Assembly (NCBI GenBank): GCA_017960805.1
Contig: JAGCYM010000009.1
Location: forward strand, 21,393 to 85,392
Direction: 5' to 3'
From: Ruminococcus sp.
Lineage (GTDB): Bacteria; Bacillota; Clostridia; Oscillospirales; Ruminococcaceae
Length of the DNA stretch: 64,000 nt
The translations under genes were made by a program, and so were the position numbers. This document shows positions 55,973 to 64,000 of the stretch, piece after piece. The notes beneath the pieces were generated by a model. It saw nothing but the letters and a program-made list of their open reading frames with translations. It ran no database searches and had not been told where the DNA came from. How positions within the stretch are numbered: the first letter of the stretch is position 1; the number at the start of each line of letters is the position of its first letter.

Positions 55973-56956
55973 ATGAAAAAAAGAAATCTAAAAGGCTTTA
56001 CCCTTATTGAGTTAATTATTGTAATGGCTATATTTTCTCTCCTTATGGTTGGGGCAATGTCACTAGTCGATCCTGTATCGAGAATTCATTCAAGAGCAAA
56101 TACAGGTGAGAATTCTTATGCCTATGTTGATAACATTCAGAACTACCTTCAGGATTCTCTTGAGTATGCTGATCATCTTTGGGTGGTTCAAGGCAATTTA
56201 TCTGATGATGAACTTGCAGAAAAGGCAAGAGATTTTAAAAACACTTATTATCAGGGCGTTATTACAAAGAAAGATAGTGATACATCTCCAGATTTTGGAA
56301 ACTGCAGGATCAGAGTTATGACTATTCTTAACAAAGATAGCGAGTCGTTTGTTAAAGGTCAGATTCTTATGCAGACTGTTGACTATAAGTCGAATGCTGA
56401 TATTGATGTTACCCCAACATCACTTTCTGAGGCCGTTCCGCAGATTAATGATGCTGCTCTCCAGGATACTTACTTGTACGATTATATCATTGGAGCATCT
56501 ACCCTTATAAAGCAAGGAGAAGATCATCTTGTTCCAGATACACTATTGGGTGGAAATCCATCAGTTGATGTACCGGATTCACTTACCCCTTCTAATATGG
56601 CAATAACAATTGTCGCATACAAGAATAAGAAGGATAAGAACGGTCTTGTAACAGAGAATCTTGAGGTAACTGATGGTGAAGGAACAATTGATATCAATTC
56701 TTATCCCATTGCAACACATTACACTGTTGCTAATATACCTCTGTTTAACATTATTCAAAGAGATGGGCATTCCAATCAATCTTATTGGGTTCAAGATACT
56801 GATGCTGATGGTCATGGGACATGGGCAACTGCTAAACAGAAGGAAGTAAATGCAGGTCCATTTAGTGCAAGTAGGGAAGACATTTCAATGAAAAAGGATG
56901 ATAACATCTATATCATTTATGCAATGGCTGATGAAATAGCTACTCCAGATCTATAA
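55973..56956 (+). CDS. Minor pilin
   Basis: 327 residues. Prepilin site KG-FTLIE with Glu5 and a hydrophobic helix. The globular part has no family I can name. It starts 13 bp after the previous minor pilin (GGGAGGGAG site). Last gene of the first rightward pil operon; a terminator follows. Confidence 0.9.
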   Translation: MKKRNLKGFTLIELIIVMAIFSLLMVGAMSLVDPVSRIHSRANTGENSYAYVDNIQNYLQDSLEYADHLWVVQGNLSDDELAEKARDFKNTYYQGVITKKDSDTSPDFGNCRIRVMTILNKDSESFVKGQILMQTVDYKSNADIDVTPTSLSEAVPQINDAALQDTYLYDYIIGASTLIKQGEDHLVPDTLLGGNPSVDVPDSLTPSNMAITIVAYKNKKDKNGLVTENLEVTDGEGTIDINSYPIATHYTVANIPLFNIIQRDGHSNQSYWVQDTDADGHGTWATAKQKEVNAGPFSASREDISMKKDDNIYIIYAMADEIATPDL

Positions 56957-56970
56957 TTAGTAATAAAAAG

Positions 56971-56999
56971 CAGGCAGCAGTAAAAATTGCTGCTGCCTG
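56971..56999. terminator. Bidirectional terminator, minor pilin / pilD
   Basis: Perfect 10-bp stem CAGGCAGCAG / CTGCTGCCTG with a 9-nt loop between convergent genes. Confidence 0.85.
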
Positions 57000-57024
57000 T
57001 AATTTATTTTGCTATTTTATATGT

Positions 57025-57864
57025 TTATTCTGGTTTATATGTGAGTAGATTCATGTACCAGTTAGCTATCTGATTACCATAAAGCATGGAGATTGCAATT
57101 CCAATTGATAGGTATGGTCCAAAAGCAAATTTTGATTCTTTTGTCAATATTTTTGATATTACCCCGCCAACGGCGGCGGTGAATATTCCAATCAATGCTG
57201 AAACGATAACAGCCTGTGTTCCAAGTAGGGCGCCCGCTGCAAACATAAGTATTGTGTCCCCAAGTTCAATTGCTCGGAAATCTTCCCCAAACTTTTTCTT
57301 TATTATTGGACGGCTTATCTCTCCAATGATAAAGAAAGGAATGCTTATTATTAGAGCTCCGATAATGCGGTGCTTGATTTCAACATCGTCAGTGAATATT
57401 GTAGCAGGGATAGCAAGCAGGAATATTAGGGCAACTATTATGAGATCAATTTCCTGAGTATCCCAGTCCATGAAGGCTATTACAATTAGAAGGGACATAA
57501 GAACGCAGGTTATTATGGCTTTAGCATTAATATCCAGAATTAAGAATGTCAGAACATAAAGTATTCCATTTAAAGATTCAACTATTGGATATCGAATTGA
57601 TATCTTTTCACCACAAGAATGGCACTTCCCTCTAAGAAGTATCCAACTGAGTACAGGAATAAGATCAATTGGTCTTATTTTTGCCCCACATGTCATACAA
57701 TGTGATGATCGCTTGATTAGTGATTCGTACCTTGGAAGGCGAAGTATCACGACATTCAGAAAACTGCCAATACAGATGCCAAAGAGAAACACAATGGATA
57801 AAAACATGATTTTGAAAGGAAGCTCAGTGAATTCACTGTGAAGCATATCTTCAAATCCAAACAT
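57025..57864 (-). CDS. pilD: Prepilin peptidase / N-methyltransferase
   Basis: Cleaves prepilin leaders after Gly and methylates the new N-terminus. 279 residues with about seven helices. The N-terminal domain has the zinc motif CMTCGAKIRP...RGKCHSCG (two CxxC pairs) and GSFLNVVILRLPR. Catalytic Asp residues fit AFMDWDTQEIDL and ELGDTILM. Only gene of the pilus locus on the minus strand, facing the minor pilin gene. Confidence 0.93.
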   Translation of the reverse strand: MFGFEDMLHSEFTELPFKIMFLSIVFLFGICIGSFLNVVILRLPRYESLIKRSSHCMTCGAKIRPIDLIPVLSWILLRGKCHSCGEKISIRYPIVESLNGILYVLTFLILDINAKAIITCVLMSLLIVIAFMDWDTQEIDLIIVALIFLLAIPATIFTDDVEIKHRIIGALIISIPFFIIGEISRPIIKKKFGEDFRAIELGDTILMFAAGALLGTQAVIVSALIGIFTAAVGGVISKILTKESKFAFGPYLSIGIAISMLYGNQIANWYMNLLTYKPE

Positions 57865-58003
57865 GGTTTGTCCACACTCCTTTTAAGATAGAAATTTGAT
57901 GTAATAATATTATATCATATTCTGAATAAAATTCAAGTATAAAATAGGAGTTTGTATCTTTATGTTAAGATATGGATTCTAAAAAATAAGCGGAGGTTTG
58001 TAT

Positions 58004-59680
58004 ATGAGAAACGAGAGAATTGGCGACTACTTAGTTAGTCAGGGGCTTCTTTCTGAAGAACAGCTCCAGAAGGTTCTTGCGGCTCAGAAGGAGTCAAATG
58101 GAGCCAAGAAGTTCGGCGACGTTGTTGTTGAGCTTGGATTTATGACAGAGATCAATTTTACTAAGGCTCTGGCTGGTAAGTTAAGAGTTCAGTATGTTGA
58201 TCTCGACAACACGGACATCAACACAGACGCTGTACAGAAGGTCCCCGAGGCACTAGCAAGAAAGCATACAGTAATCGCTATTGCTATTACAGGTAAGCGT
58301 CTCACTGTTGCTACTAATGACCCTGTAAACTTCATTGTTTTGGAAGATATCAAGGTATCGACAGGTATGGATACTGTTCCTGTTCTCGCTACCACTTCCG
58401 CAATCAATAAAGCTATTGGTAAGTGCTACTCGATGCAGAACGTTGACAGTGTGCTCGAAGGTGTAACAGCCATGGCTTCCGATCTTGGTGGAGCGATGGA
58501 TGAAGATGCGAATGAGCGTGTTGAAAGTGCTCCTATTGTTAAGCTTGCAACAACTATCGTTGAAAACTCCTTTAGAGCAGATGCTACCGATATTCATATT
58601 GAGCCTTTTGATAAGTATACAAGAATTCGTATCCGTGTAAATGGTGACCTTGTTGAGTTGATGAACATTTCTGCTGCCGTTCACAGCGCTCTTACAACAC
58701 GTTTTAAGCTAATAAGTGGAATGAATATTGCCGAGAAACGTATACCTCAGGATGGACGTTTCACACAGGTCGTTGACGGTACAACTCTTGACGTCCGTGT
58801 TTCATCACTTCCTATGGTACACGGTGAAAAGATCGTTATCCGTATCCTTTCCACTGGACAGATTGCTCTCCGTAAGATTACAGACCTGGGTATGTCTGAC
58901 TATAACTATCAACTTTTTGAGTCTATGCTTCGTGTGCCTCATGGAGTTATTCTTGTTACCGGCCCTACTGGTTCAGGTAAAACTACAACCCTTTATGCAG
59001 CTCTCGGAGAGATTGCTAAACCAAATGTAAACGTAGTTACAGTTGAGGACCCTGTAGAAAAGACTATTGATGGTATTAATCAGTGTCAGGTTAATCAAAA
59101 AGCAGGAATGACTTTCGCTGCTGCTCTTCGTTCTATTCTCCGTCAGGACCCTGATATTGTAATGATCGGTGAGATGCGTGATACTGAAACTGCAGATATT
59201 GGTATTCGTGCAGCTATCACTGGACACCTTGTGCTTTCTACACTTCATACCAACGATGCTGCTTCGACGGTTGTTCGTCTTGTTGATATGGGTGTTGCTC
59301 CTTATATGGTTGCTACTTCACTTATTGGTGTTATTGCTCAGCGACTTGTTAAAGTACTTTGTCCAAATTGTAAAAGAGCAAGAATGTCTACTGATGAAGA
59401 AAATGAGCTGATGGGTATTCCTTCAACTATTCAGATTTATGAACCTGTTGGCTGTCCGAATTGTAATAATACAGGTTACCGTGGAAGAACAGCTATTCAT
59501 GAAATCATTCATTGTACTGCTAAGGTTTCCGCAATAATTGCGGCTGGTGGTGGCAAGGAAGAAATAGAAGCCGCTGCTAAAGCTAATGGCACAAAGCTCC
59601 TCCGTGACAACGCTTCCGAGCTTGTTCAGGCTGGCGAGACTTCTATCGACGAGCTTGTAAGATCCACATTCTCTGTTTGA
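58004..59680 (+). CDS. pilB: Type IV pilus extension ATPase PilB
   Basis: 558 residues from the ATG after CGGAGG. N-terminal MshEN domain (IGDYLVSQGLLSEEQL and a second copy), N2 domain, then the ATPase: Walker A GPTGSGKTTTLY, Asp box near EDPVE, Walker B IVMIGEMRDTET, His box STLHTNDA. A tetra-Cys zinc motif follows (CPNCKR...GCPNCNNTGYRGR), specific to the extension ATPase. Powers pilus assembly via PilC. Confidence 0.95.
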   Translation: MRNERIGDYLVSQGLLSEEQLQKVLAAQKESNGAKKFGDVVVELGFMTEINFTKALAGKLRVQYVDLDNTDINTDAVQKVPEALARKHTVIAIAITGKRLTVATNDPVNFIVLEDIKVSTGMDTVPVLATTSAINKAIGKCYSMQNVDSVLEGVTAMASDLGGAMDEDANERVESAPIVKLATTIVENSFRADATDIHIEPFDKYTRIRIRVNGDLVELMNISAAVHSALTTRFKLISGMNIAEKRIPQDGRFTQVVDGTTLDVRVSSLPMVHGEKIVIRILSTGQIALRKITDLGMSDYNYQLFESMLRVPHGVILVTGPTGSGKTTTLYAALGEIAKPNVNVVTVEDPVEKTIDGINQCQVNQKAGMTFAAALRSILRQDPDIVMIGEMRDTETADIGIRAAITGHLVLSTLHTNDAASTVVRLVDMGVAPYMVATSLIGVIAQRLVKVLCPNCKRARMSTDEENELMGIPSTIQIYEPVGCPNCNNTGYRGRTAIHEIIHCTAKVSAIIAAGGGKEEIEAAAKANGTKLLRDNASELVQAGETSIDELVRSTFSV

Positions 59681-59715
59681 TTTACACATATTTATATATT
59701 AGGAGGAATTTCACC

Positions 59716-60837
59716 ATGGGCATTATCAATATTCACAAGATCCTAGACGAGGTTCGTCTTTTAGGTTGTTCGGACCTTCATTTTACAAATGCTATCGCTC
59801 CTGTTGTACGTCTTAATGGTACTCTAAGAACTATGCGTTCACAGTATCCTGAGATGGACGAAGAGGAGATACTTGATATAGTTAATCAGATGACTAATGA
59901 GGCACAGCAGACTTCTATTAATAACCATCATGATACTGACTTTTCTTTCCAGACAAAGAGTGGTTATCGTCACCGTGTTAATGTTTACTTCCAGAAGGGA
60001 AAGCCTGCTATAGCTATTCGTCTTCTAAGAAATGACATTCCTACTCTTGAGGATCTCATGCTTCCACCAATTCTAGCAGATTTCTCTATGCGCCCTCGTG
60101 GACTTGTGCTTGTTACAGGTCCTACTGGTTCAGGTAAGTCGACAACTCTCGCAGGTATGATAGATTTCGTAAATCTTAACAGAAGTGCTCATGTTATCAC
60201 GGTTGAGGACCCTATCGAATATGTTCATGATCACAAGAGATGTATGGTAAACCAACGTGAGATTGGCGATGATGTTCCGAACTTTGCCTTAGCGCTTAGA
60301 GCTGCCCTCCGTGAGGATCCTGATGTTATTCTTGTAGGAGAAATGCGTGACTTTGAAACCATTCAAGCAGCTGTAACTGCTGCTGAAACTGGACATCTCG
60401 TTATGTCAACACTTCATACAACCTCTGCGGCTGATACCATCAACCGTATTATTGATGTTTACCCTGAGCATCAGCAGCAGCAGATCAGAACGCAGCTCGC
60501 TAATAACCTTGTAGGCATTATTTCTCAGACACTTATCCCGAAGAGAGATGGTACGGGACGTATCGCTGTAATGGAAATCCTTAATGTTACAGACGCGATT
60601 TCGGCTATGATTCGAGATAACAAGATTCACCTTATTCAGTCTGCTATTCAGACAGGTAAGCAGCAAGGAATGATGTCACTTGATCAGGAGCTTGCTCGTC
60701 TTGTATTCAAGAATGTTATCAACGAGGTAGATGCTCTCGATAAGTGCCAGGATAAGCAGGAGTTCTACCGTTTTCTCACACAGATGGGGGGGGCTCCTAC
60801 TGGCGGTATGCAGTCATCTATTGTTGGAGAACAGTAA
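59716..60837 (+). CDS. pilT: Type IV pilus retraction ATPase PilT
   Basis: 373 residues from the ATG after AGGAGG. GCSDLHFT start, Walker A GPTGSGKSTTLAG, VEDPIEYVHDH, Walker B VILVGEMRDFET, His box STLHTTSAADT, and the C-terminal DQELARLV region. No zinc motif, as expected for PilT. Presence of PilT suggests retractile pili and possibly twitching or DNA uptake. 35 bp after pilB. Confidence 0.95.
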   Translation: MGIINIHKILDEVRLLGCSDLHFTNAIAPVVRLNGTLRTMRSQYPEMDEEEILDIVNQMTNEAQQTSINNHHDTDFSFQTKSGYRHRVNVYFQKGKPAIAIRLLRNDIPTLEDLMLPPILADFSMRPRGLVLVTGPTGSGKSTTLAGMIDFVNLNRSAHVITVEDPIEYVHDHKRCMVNQREIGDDVPNFALALRAALREDPDVILVGEMRDFETIQAAVTAAETGHLVMSTLHTTSAADTINRIIDVYPEHQQQQIRTQLANNLVGIISQTLIPKRDGTGRIAVMEILNVTDAISAMIRDNKIHLIQSAIQTGKQQGMMSLDQELARLVFKNVINEVDALDKCQDKQEFYRFLTQMGGAPTGGMQSSIVGEQ

Positions 60838-60860
60838 TTAACAGAATATTCATAAGATTT

Positions 60861-60890
60861 ATCCCCTGCGTATTGCGGGGGATAGTTTTT
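60861..60890 (+). terminator. Terminator after pilT
   Basis: ATCCCCTGC (60861-60869) / GCGGGGGAT (60875-60883) with one G-U pair, then AGTTTTT. The remaining gap to 61210 is AT-rich with no open frame seen. Confidence 0.82.
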
Positions 60891-61210
60891 GGCAGGATTG
60901 TGAATAAAGCGTGAACGGATATTAGGTTATTCACAATGTAATAGGGGGTACTGAAATAACGGATTGTATTATCTGAGACGGATGATGAAGACATGGTATT
61001 TCAAGTTGTAACCGTTTTTTAACATTTTAGCAATCCAAAAGAGATCATAATAATTTGAATATTCTGTACACATAGTAATATTTAAAAAGAATAATACTTA
61101 ATCAATTCATAGAATATTGTGCATTGTGACGAAAACAGCAATTTATAAATGCCGATTTACCGTTTTGATGTAAAAAATGAGCGGTTCGTGAATTAATTTT
61201 CGGGATTCTA

Positions 61211-61239
61211 TTGACAATTTGTGAATGAAATGGTATACT
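61211..61239 (+). promoter_or_regulatory. Promoter of major pilin
   Basis: Perfect TTGACA, 17-bp spacer, TATACT (61234-61239). Leader of about 85 nt with a small GTGCT-AAC-AGCAC hairpin (starts near 61290) and an AAAGGAGG site. The spacer shares GTGAATGA / ATGAATGA with the promoter at 63207. Confidence 0.88.
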
Positions 61240-61329
61240 ATAATCACAGGAAAGGGAAGGGAGAATGAAACCCAACCCAAAATGAATCGTGCTAACAGCA
61301 CAAAAAAATTATAAAGGAGGTTTTCTATC

Positions 61330-61917
61330 ATGAAAACTACAAAGAAAGGTTTTACACTCATTGAGCTCATCGTTGTTATCGCAATCATCGGTGTTCTCGC
61401 AGCAATTCTCGTACCTACTATGCTTGGTTACGTAAGAAAGTCTAAGATTTCATCCGCTAACTCAACTGCTTCTTCTATCTACAAGGCAATCAACTCTGCA
61501 CTTACAGAGCTTGACGAAGAAGGCGTTGACGTATCTGGTCTCTATTATATGAATTATTCTTCTGGTGCATGGACACAGTCTGCATCTGAGGGTGAGGCTG
61601 AGACAAGTGTAGGCAACGATCAGGATGCTGCTGCTGAGACAGAGGATATGCAGACATACATCGACGACTTCACAAAGAAGGTTGAGAATTTCTTCTCTGA
61701 TATCAGAAAACTCGACAAGAACGGCGGCGTTAAGGCATTCATCAAGGATGGTTCCTGCATCGCTTGCGCAGCAGCTGCTGACAAGACATACACAGGCACA
61801 TATCCTGCTGGTGTTGTAACATCTGATACATACGAGAGCTACAAGAACGATCTTGGTGCTGCTTGCAACGCTGCACACCTTATGTACTACGGTGCAAGAG
61901 CAAAGTCTTCTGACTGA
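61330..61917 (+). CDS. pilA: Major type IV pilin
   Basis: 195 residues. Classic prepilin start KKG-FTLIELIVVIAIIGVLAAILVP, Glu5 present. Two Cys residues close together (SCIAC) and another (AACNAAH) may form a disulfide in the globular domain. A strong separate promoter, strong ribosome binding site and biased codon use suggest high expression, hence the major-pilin call. Resembles the pilins linked to cellulose adhesion in ruminococci. Confidence 0.92.
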   Translation: MKTTKKGFTLIELIVVIAIIGVLAAILVPTMLGYVRKSKISSANSTASSIYKAINSALTELDEEGVDVSGLYYMNYSSGAWTQSASEGEAETSVGNDQDAAAETEDMQTYIDDFTKKVENFFSDIRKLDKNGGVKAFIKDGSCIACAAAADKTYTGTYPAGVVTSDTYESYKNDLGAACNAAHLMYYGARAKSSD

Positions 61918-61950
61918 TTAAGGGTTTAACCTGAATCTTAATTAAAATCA

Positions 61951-61980
61951 AAAACCTCTCTCTTCGGAGAGAGGTTTTAT
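61951..61980 (+). terminator. Terminator after pilA
   Basis: Perfect 12-bp stem with a TTCG tetraloop (61951-61962 / 61967-61978) whose 3' arm ends in TTTT, followed by ATTTTG. Confidence 0.92.
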
Positions 61981-61993
61981 TTTGTGGTGAAAT

Positions 61994-63154
61994 ATGGATA
62001 AGAAACAATTTCAGAATTATGCAGTTGTTGCGATTGTGTCTGCTATTATTTCGTGCACTGCGACATGGGGCGGCTTTATCATATATAATAAGGATAAGCT
62101 AAAAGCGGGCGAGCAGTTTTCTCTGCTTGCCGAATGCCGCAAAATTGCCGACATGGAGAATATTCATGTCATCGACGAGGAAGCTGCTATAAACGGTTAT
62201 CTAACGTCAGGATATGATAAGTATACCTTTGTCAAGTTTGACGAGGTGGATACCGAGGAAAACGAAGAAAATGACACGGTTTCATATGTTAATACCTCTG
62301 GAACTGCCAAGGCAAGCGGATTTGAAATTGATAAGTCAGACGACGGGAATATACTACTCGTGCGTGTTGATGAGGATAAGGCAGCGTATAAGTCTGGGTT
62401 GCGTGAGGGCGATGTTATTATAGCAATTAGCGGTATAGATGTCGCTGAAACGGGCTTCGAAAATATAGCAAGAAAGCTACTCGGTAAAAAGGATACGAAG
62501 GTGGAACTGATTGTCCGTCGTGGTGAAGAGCGTTTTGATATCACATTTATACGTGACCATGTTTACATTAGAAATGTTGAATGGGAGAAAATAGACGGTA
62601 TCGGCTATCTTCACATAAAACACTTTGACATGCAGGCAACGGGGCATTTTACAGAGGGAATCCAAGAGCTCGGCGATGTGCACGGATATGTGATTGATCT
62701 TCGAAACTGCCCTGGTGGTTCGACAGGGCAGTGTGTTGATATGCTTGGTGTGCTTTGCAAGAATGTTAAGGTATATGCTAATAGCAAAAATCAAGGCGAA
62801 CACGTATATGAGCCCAATGCGCTTATGGAGCCAATTAACAAGCCTTGTGTGTTACTAGTAAATAGCTCTACAGCAAGTTCTGCAGAGATATTTACTGCGG
62901 GAATGAAGCAATTTAGTCTCGGTGGTTCAGTTGTTGTCGGAGAGACTACTTTTGGTAAAGGAATTTCGCAGACAGATTTTGAGCTTTCTACAGGTGCTAT
63001 CCTACATTGTACGTTTTCCGAGTACACTGTTGGCGATTGGGAAAGCTACCAAGAAAAAGGTATCTCGCCTGATATCGAATTAGCGATGGATTATTCACTT
63101 ATTGGTACTGAAAATGATATTCAACTAAAAAAAGCTCTTGAACTTCTTGATTGA
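61994..63154 (+). CDS. PDZ-containing S41 (C-terminal processing-type) protease
   Basis: 386 residues: one N-terminal helix (about 10-31), an S41 N-terminal helical segment, a PDZ domain (about 105-185: AYKSGLREGDVIIAISG), then the peptidase core with VIDLRNCPGG, the Ser region VNSSTASSAEIF and Lys322 in TTFGKGISQ, giving the Ser-Lys dyad. Extracytoplasmic. It starts 16 bp after the pilA terminator with only a weak GGTG site and lies directly between two pilin genes, so a role in pilin turnover or surface release is possible. Confidence 0.92.
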   Translation: MDKKQFQNYAVVAIVSAIISCTATWGGFIIYNKDKLKAGEQFSLLAECRKIADMENIHVIDEEAAINGYLTSGYDKYTFVKFDEVDTEENEENDTVSYVNTSGTAKASGFEIDKSDDGNILLVRVDEDKAAYKSGLREGDVIIAISGIDVAETGFENIARKLLGKKDTKVELIVRRGEERFDITFIRDHVYIRNVEWEKIDGIGYLHIKHFDMQATGHFTEGIQELGDVHGYVIDLRNCPGGSTGQCVDMLGVLCKNVKVYANSKNQGEHVYEPNALMEPINKPCVLLVNSSTASSAEIFTAGMKQFSLGGSVVVGETTFGKGISQTDFELSTGAILHCTFSEYTVGDWESYQEKGISPDIELAMDYSLIGTENDIQLKKALELLD

Positions 63155-63206
63155 AATGCACAATAAAAATTGCTAAAAATTGGTTAGATTTTATCGTGCC
63201 ATTTTA

Positions 63207-63235
63207 TTGACAAATTATGAATGATTTGTTATAAT
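63207..63235 (+). promoter_or_regulatory. Promoter of second pilin gene
   Basis: Perfect TTGACA, 17-bp spacer, perfect TATAAT (63230-63235). The spacer closely resembles that of the pilA promoter. Confidence 0.9.
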
Positions 63236-63274
63236 AAATGTAGGTTTAATCTTAAATTGAAGGAGGTTGTTATA

Positions 63275-64000
63275 ATGAGAAATAAAAAGGGGTTTACCCT
63301 TATTGAGTTGATAATTGTTATGGCTATTATGGGCATTCTGTTGGCTATACTTGTACCATCATGGAATTTCTATTTACAACGTTCAAAGACAAGAACGCAG
63401 AATTCTAGAGCGAAGATTATTTTCAATGCAGCTCAGACTGTAGTCACTGAAATGCAGATGACAGAGCGAAAGCTGATTAATGACTATAATCTTGGTAATA
63501 ATAGAGATGAGATTATCCAGCAGATGTATACTCATTGCCCGAGTGGTAATCCATCCAAACCTAATCCTAATGAGTGGTATTTCTACTATGATGGAAAGAC
63601 TGGTAAGAGAGTCAGCGCTTCAGGTGCTAATATTTCTTCGGGTGATAAGACTGCTTCTGATGCGTCACTTGGATATACGTCAGATTATGTAACAGCTGTC
63701 AACAAGAGTGAGTGGAATGACAAGCTCATGAGGGAGATTGACAAGATTCTTGATGAGCATACAACTGTATACAAGATTTACGTTAAGGACTATAAGGTTC
63801 AATCTGTTGTATCTGCAAGATTTGCTAAGGATAGATATTTGGGGGCTTTCCCGACAAACTTAGACAAACTCGATGATCTTGGTGTTAATGTTAATTCTAT
63901 TAGAGCAAGTTATGTTTCAGGCGCCAATATGTCAAATTTCGATTTAGATACCTCTGAGTTTACAACTACATACACTATTAAAAAAGGGGCTGTAAAAAAA
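63275..64000 (+). CDS. Type IV pilin-like protein, cut by the window end
   Basis: 242 codons from the ATG after AGGAGG, open to the last base. Prepilin start RNKKG-FTLIELIIVMAIMGILLAILVP with Glu5. The globular part has an NEWYFYYDGKTG segment and a region rich in Asn and Ser; no second family is recognisable. Longer than pilA, with its own promoter, so an alternative or special-function pilin rather than a duplicate. Confidence 0.9.
   Translation, partial: MRNKKGFTLIELIIVMAIMGILLAILVPSWNFYLQRSKTRTQNSRAKIIFNAAQTVVTEMQMTERKLINDYNLGNNRDEIIQQMYTHCPSGNPSKPNPNEWYFYYDGKTGKRVSASGANISSGDKTASDASLGYTSDYVTAVNKSEWNDKLMREIDKILDEHTTVYKIYVKDYKVQSVVSARFAKDRYLGAFPTNLDKLDDLGVNVNSIRASYVSGANMSNFDLDTSEFTTTYTIKKGAVKK

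Noticed and set aside
1-64000. tRNA, rRNA and CRISPR loci.
   Set aside because: No tRNA-like cloverleaf, rRNA segment or repeat-spacer array was recognised; short tRNA-like elements could still be missed by eye.

Overview
The window looks like chromosomal DNA of a cellulolytic Ruminococcus or close relative (Oscillospiraceae, Clostridia). The evidence is a GH94 cellobiose phosphorylase of the R. albus type, a secreted protein with a type I dockerin (a cellulosome-type module), a type IV pilus locus like those linked to adhesion in ruminococci, a Firmicutes T-box leader, and scattered sporulation genes (spoVAD, spoVAE, spoVS, a SpoIID-like gene). Promoters are mostly near-consensus SigA type with 17-bp spacers, and most genes have AGGAGG-like ribosome binding sites.

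Layout. 1-5 kb: a membrane glycerophosphodiesterase, then a leftward thrS operon led by a Thr-type (ACC) T-box and two small unknown genes. 5-9.3 kb: a leftward ABC exporter with two permeases and an S41 peptidase. 9.6-12.8 kb: cellobiose phosphorylase and a frameshifted membrane-protein gene. 12.8-23.7 kb: a long leftward run, gltA - lipoprotein - response regulator - histidine kinase - yqhQ - prmC - recA - recX - rimO - pgsA - DtxR-like gene, with several overlapping or abutting genes. 23.8-29.2 kb: SpoIID-like protein, RNase HI, a small leader-like protein, two CPBP proteases, a cysteine-cluster protein and a GT2 glycosyltransferase. 29.4-35.5 kb: envelope genes, namely an AT-rich LtaS-like sulfatase, a CNNM/CorC protein, a one-TM small protein and a YidC insertase fused to a CDP-glycerol glycerophosphotransferase-like domain. 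35.6-42.2 kb: spoVAE/spoVAD, a third CPBP protease, proS and the dockerin protein. 42.2-47.8 kb: an IS4-type transposase relic, a MazF toxin with no visible antitoxin, a nucleoside kinase, spoVS, ymdB and asnB.

48-64 kb is a type IV pilus locus: pilC, a pilM-pilN fusion, pilO, a very large PilX/GspK-like pilin, two minor pilins, an inverted prepilin peptidase gene, pilB, pilT, a major pilin, a PDZ-S41 protease and another pilin cut by the window end. Together these would encode the assembly platform, both motors, the processing peptidase and at least five pilin-like subunits. pilC carries an in-frame amber codon at position 34, so the platform gene may be broken, recoded or mis-sequenced here.

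The points most worth following are the YidC-glycerophosphotransferase fusion, the PilM-PilN fusion with its interaction motif in cis, the pilC amber codon, the S41 protease sandwiched between pilins, the paired pilin promoters, and the T-box operon with two unknown leading genes.
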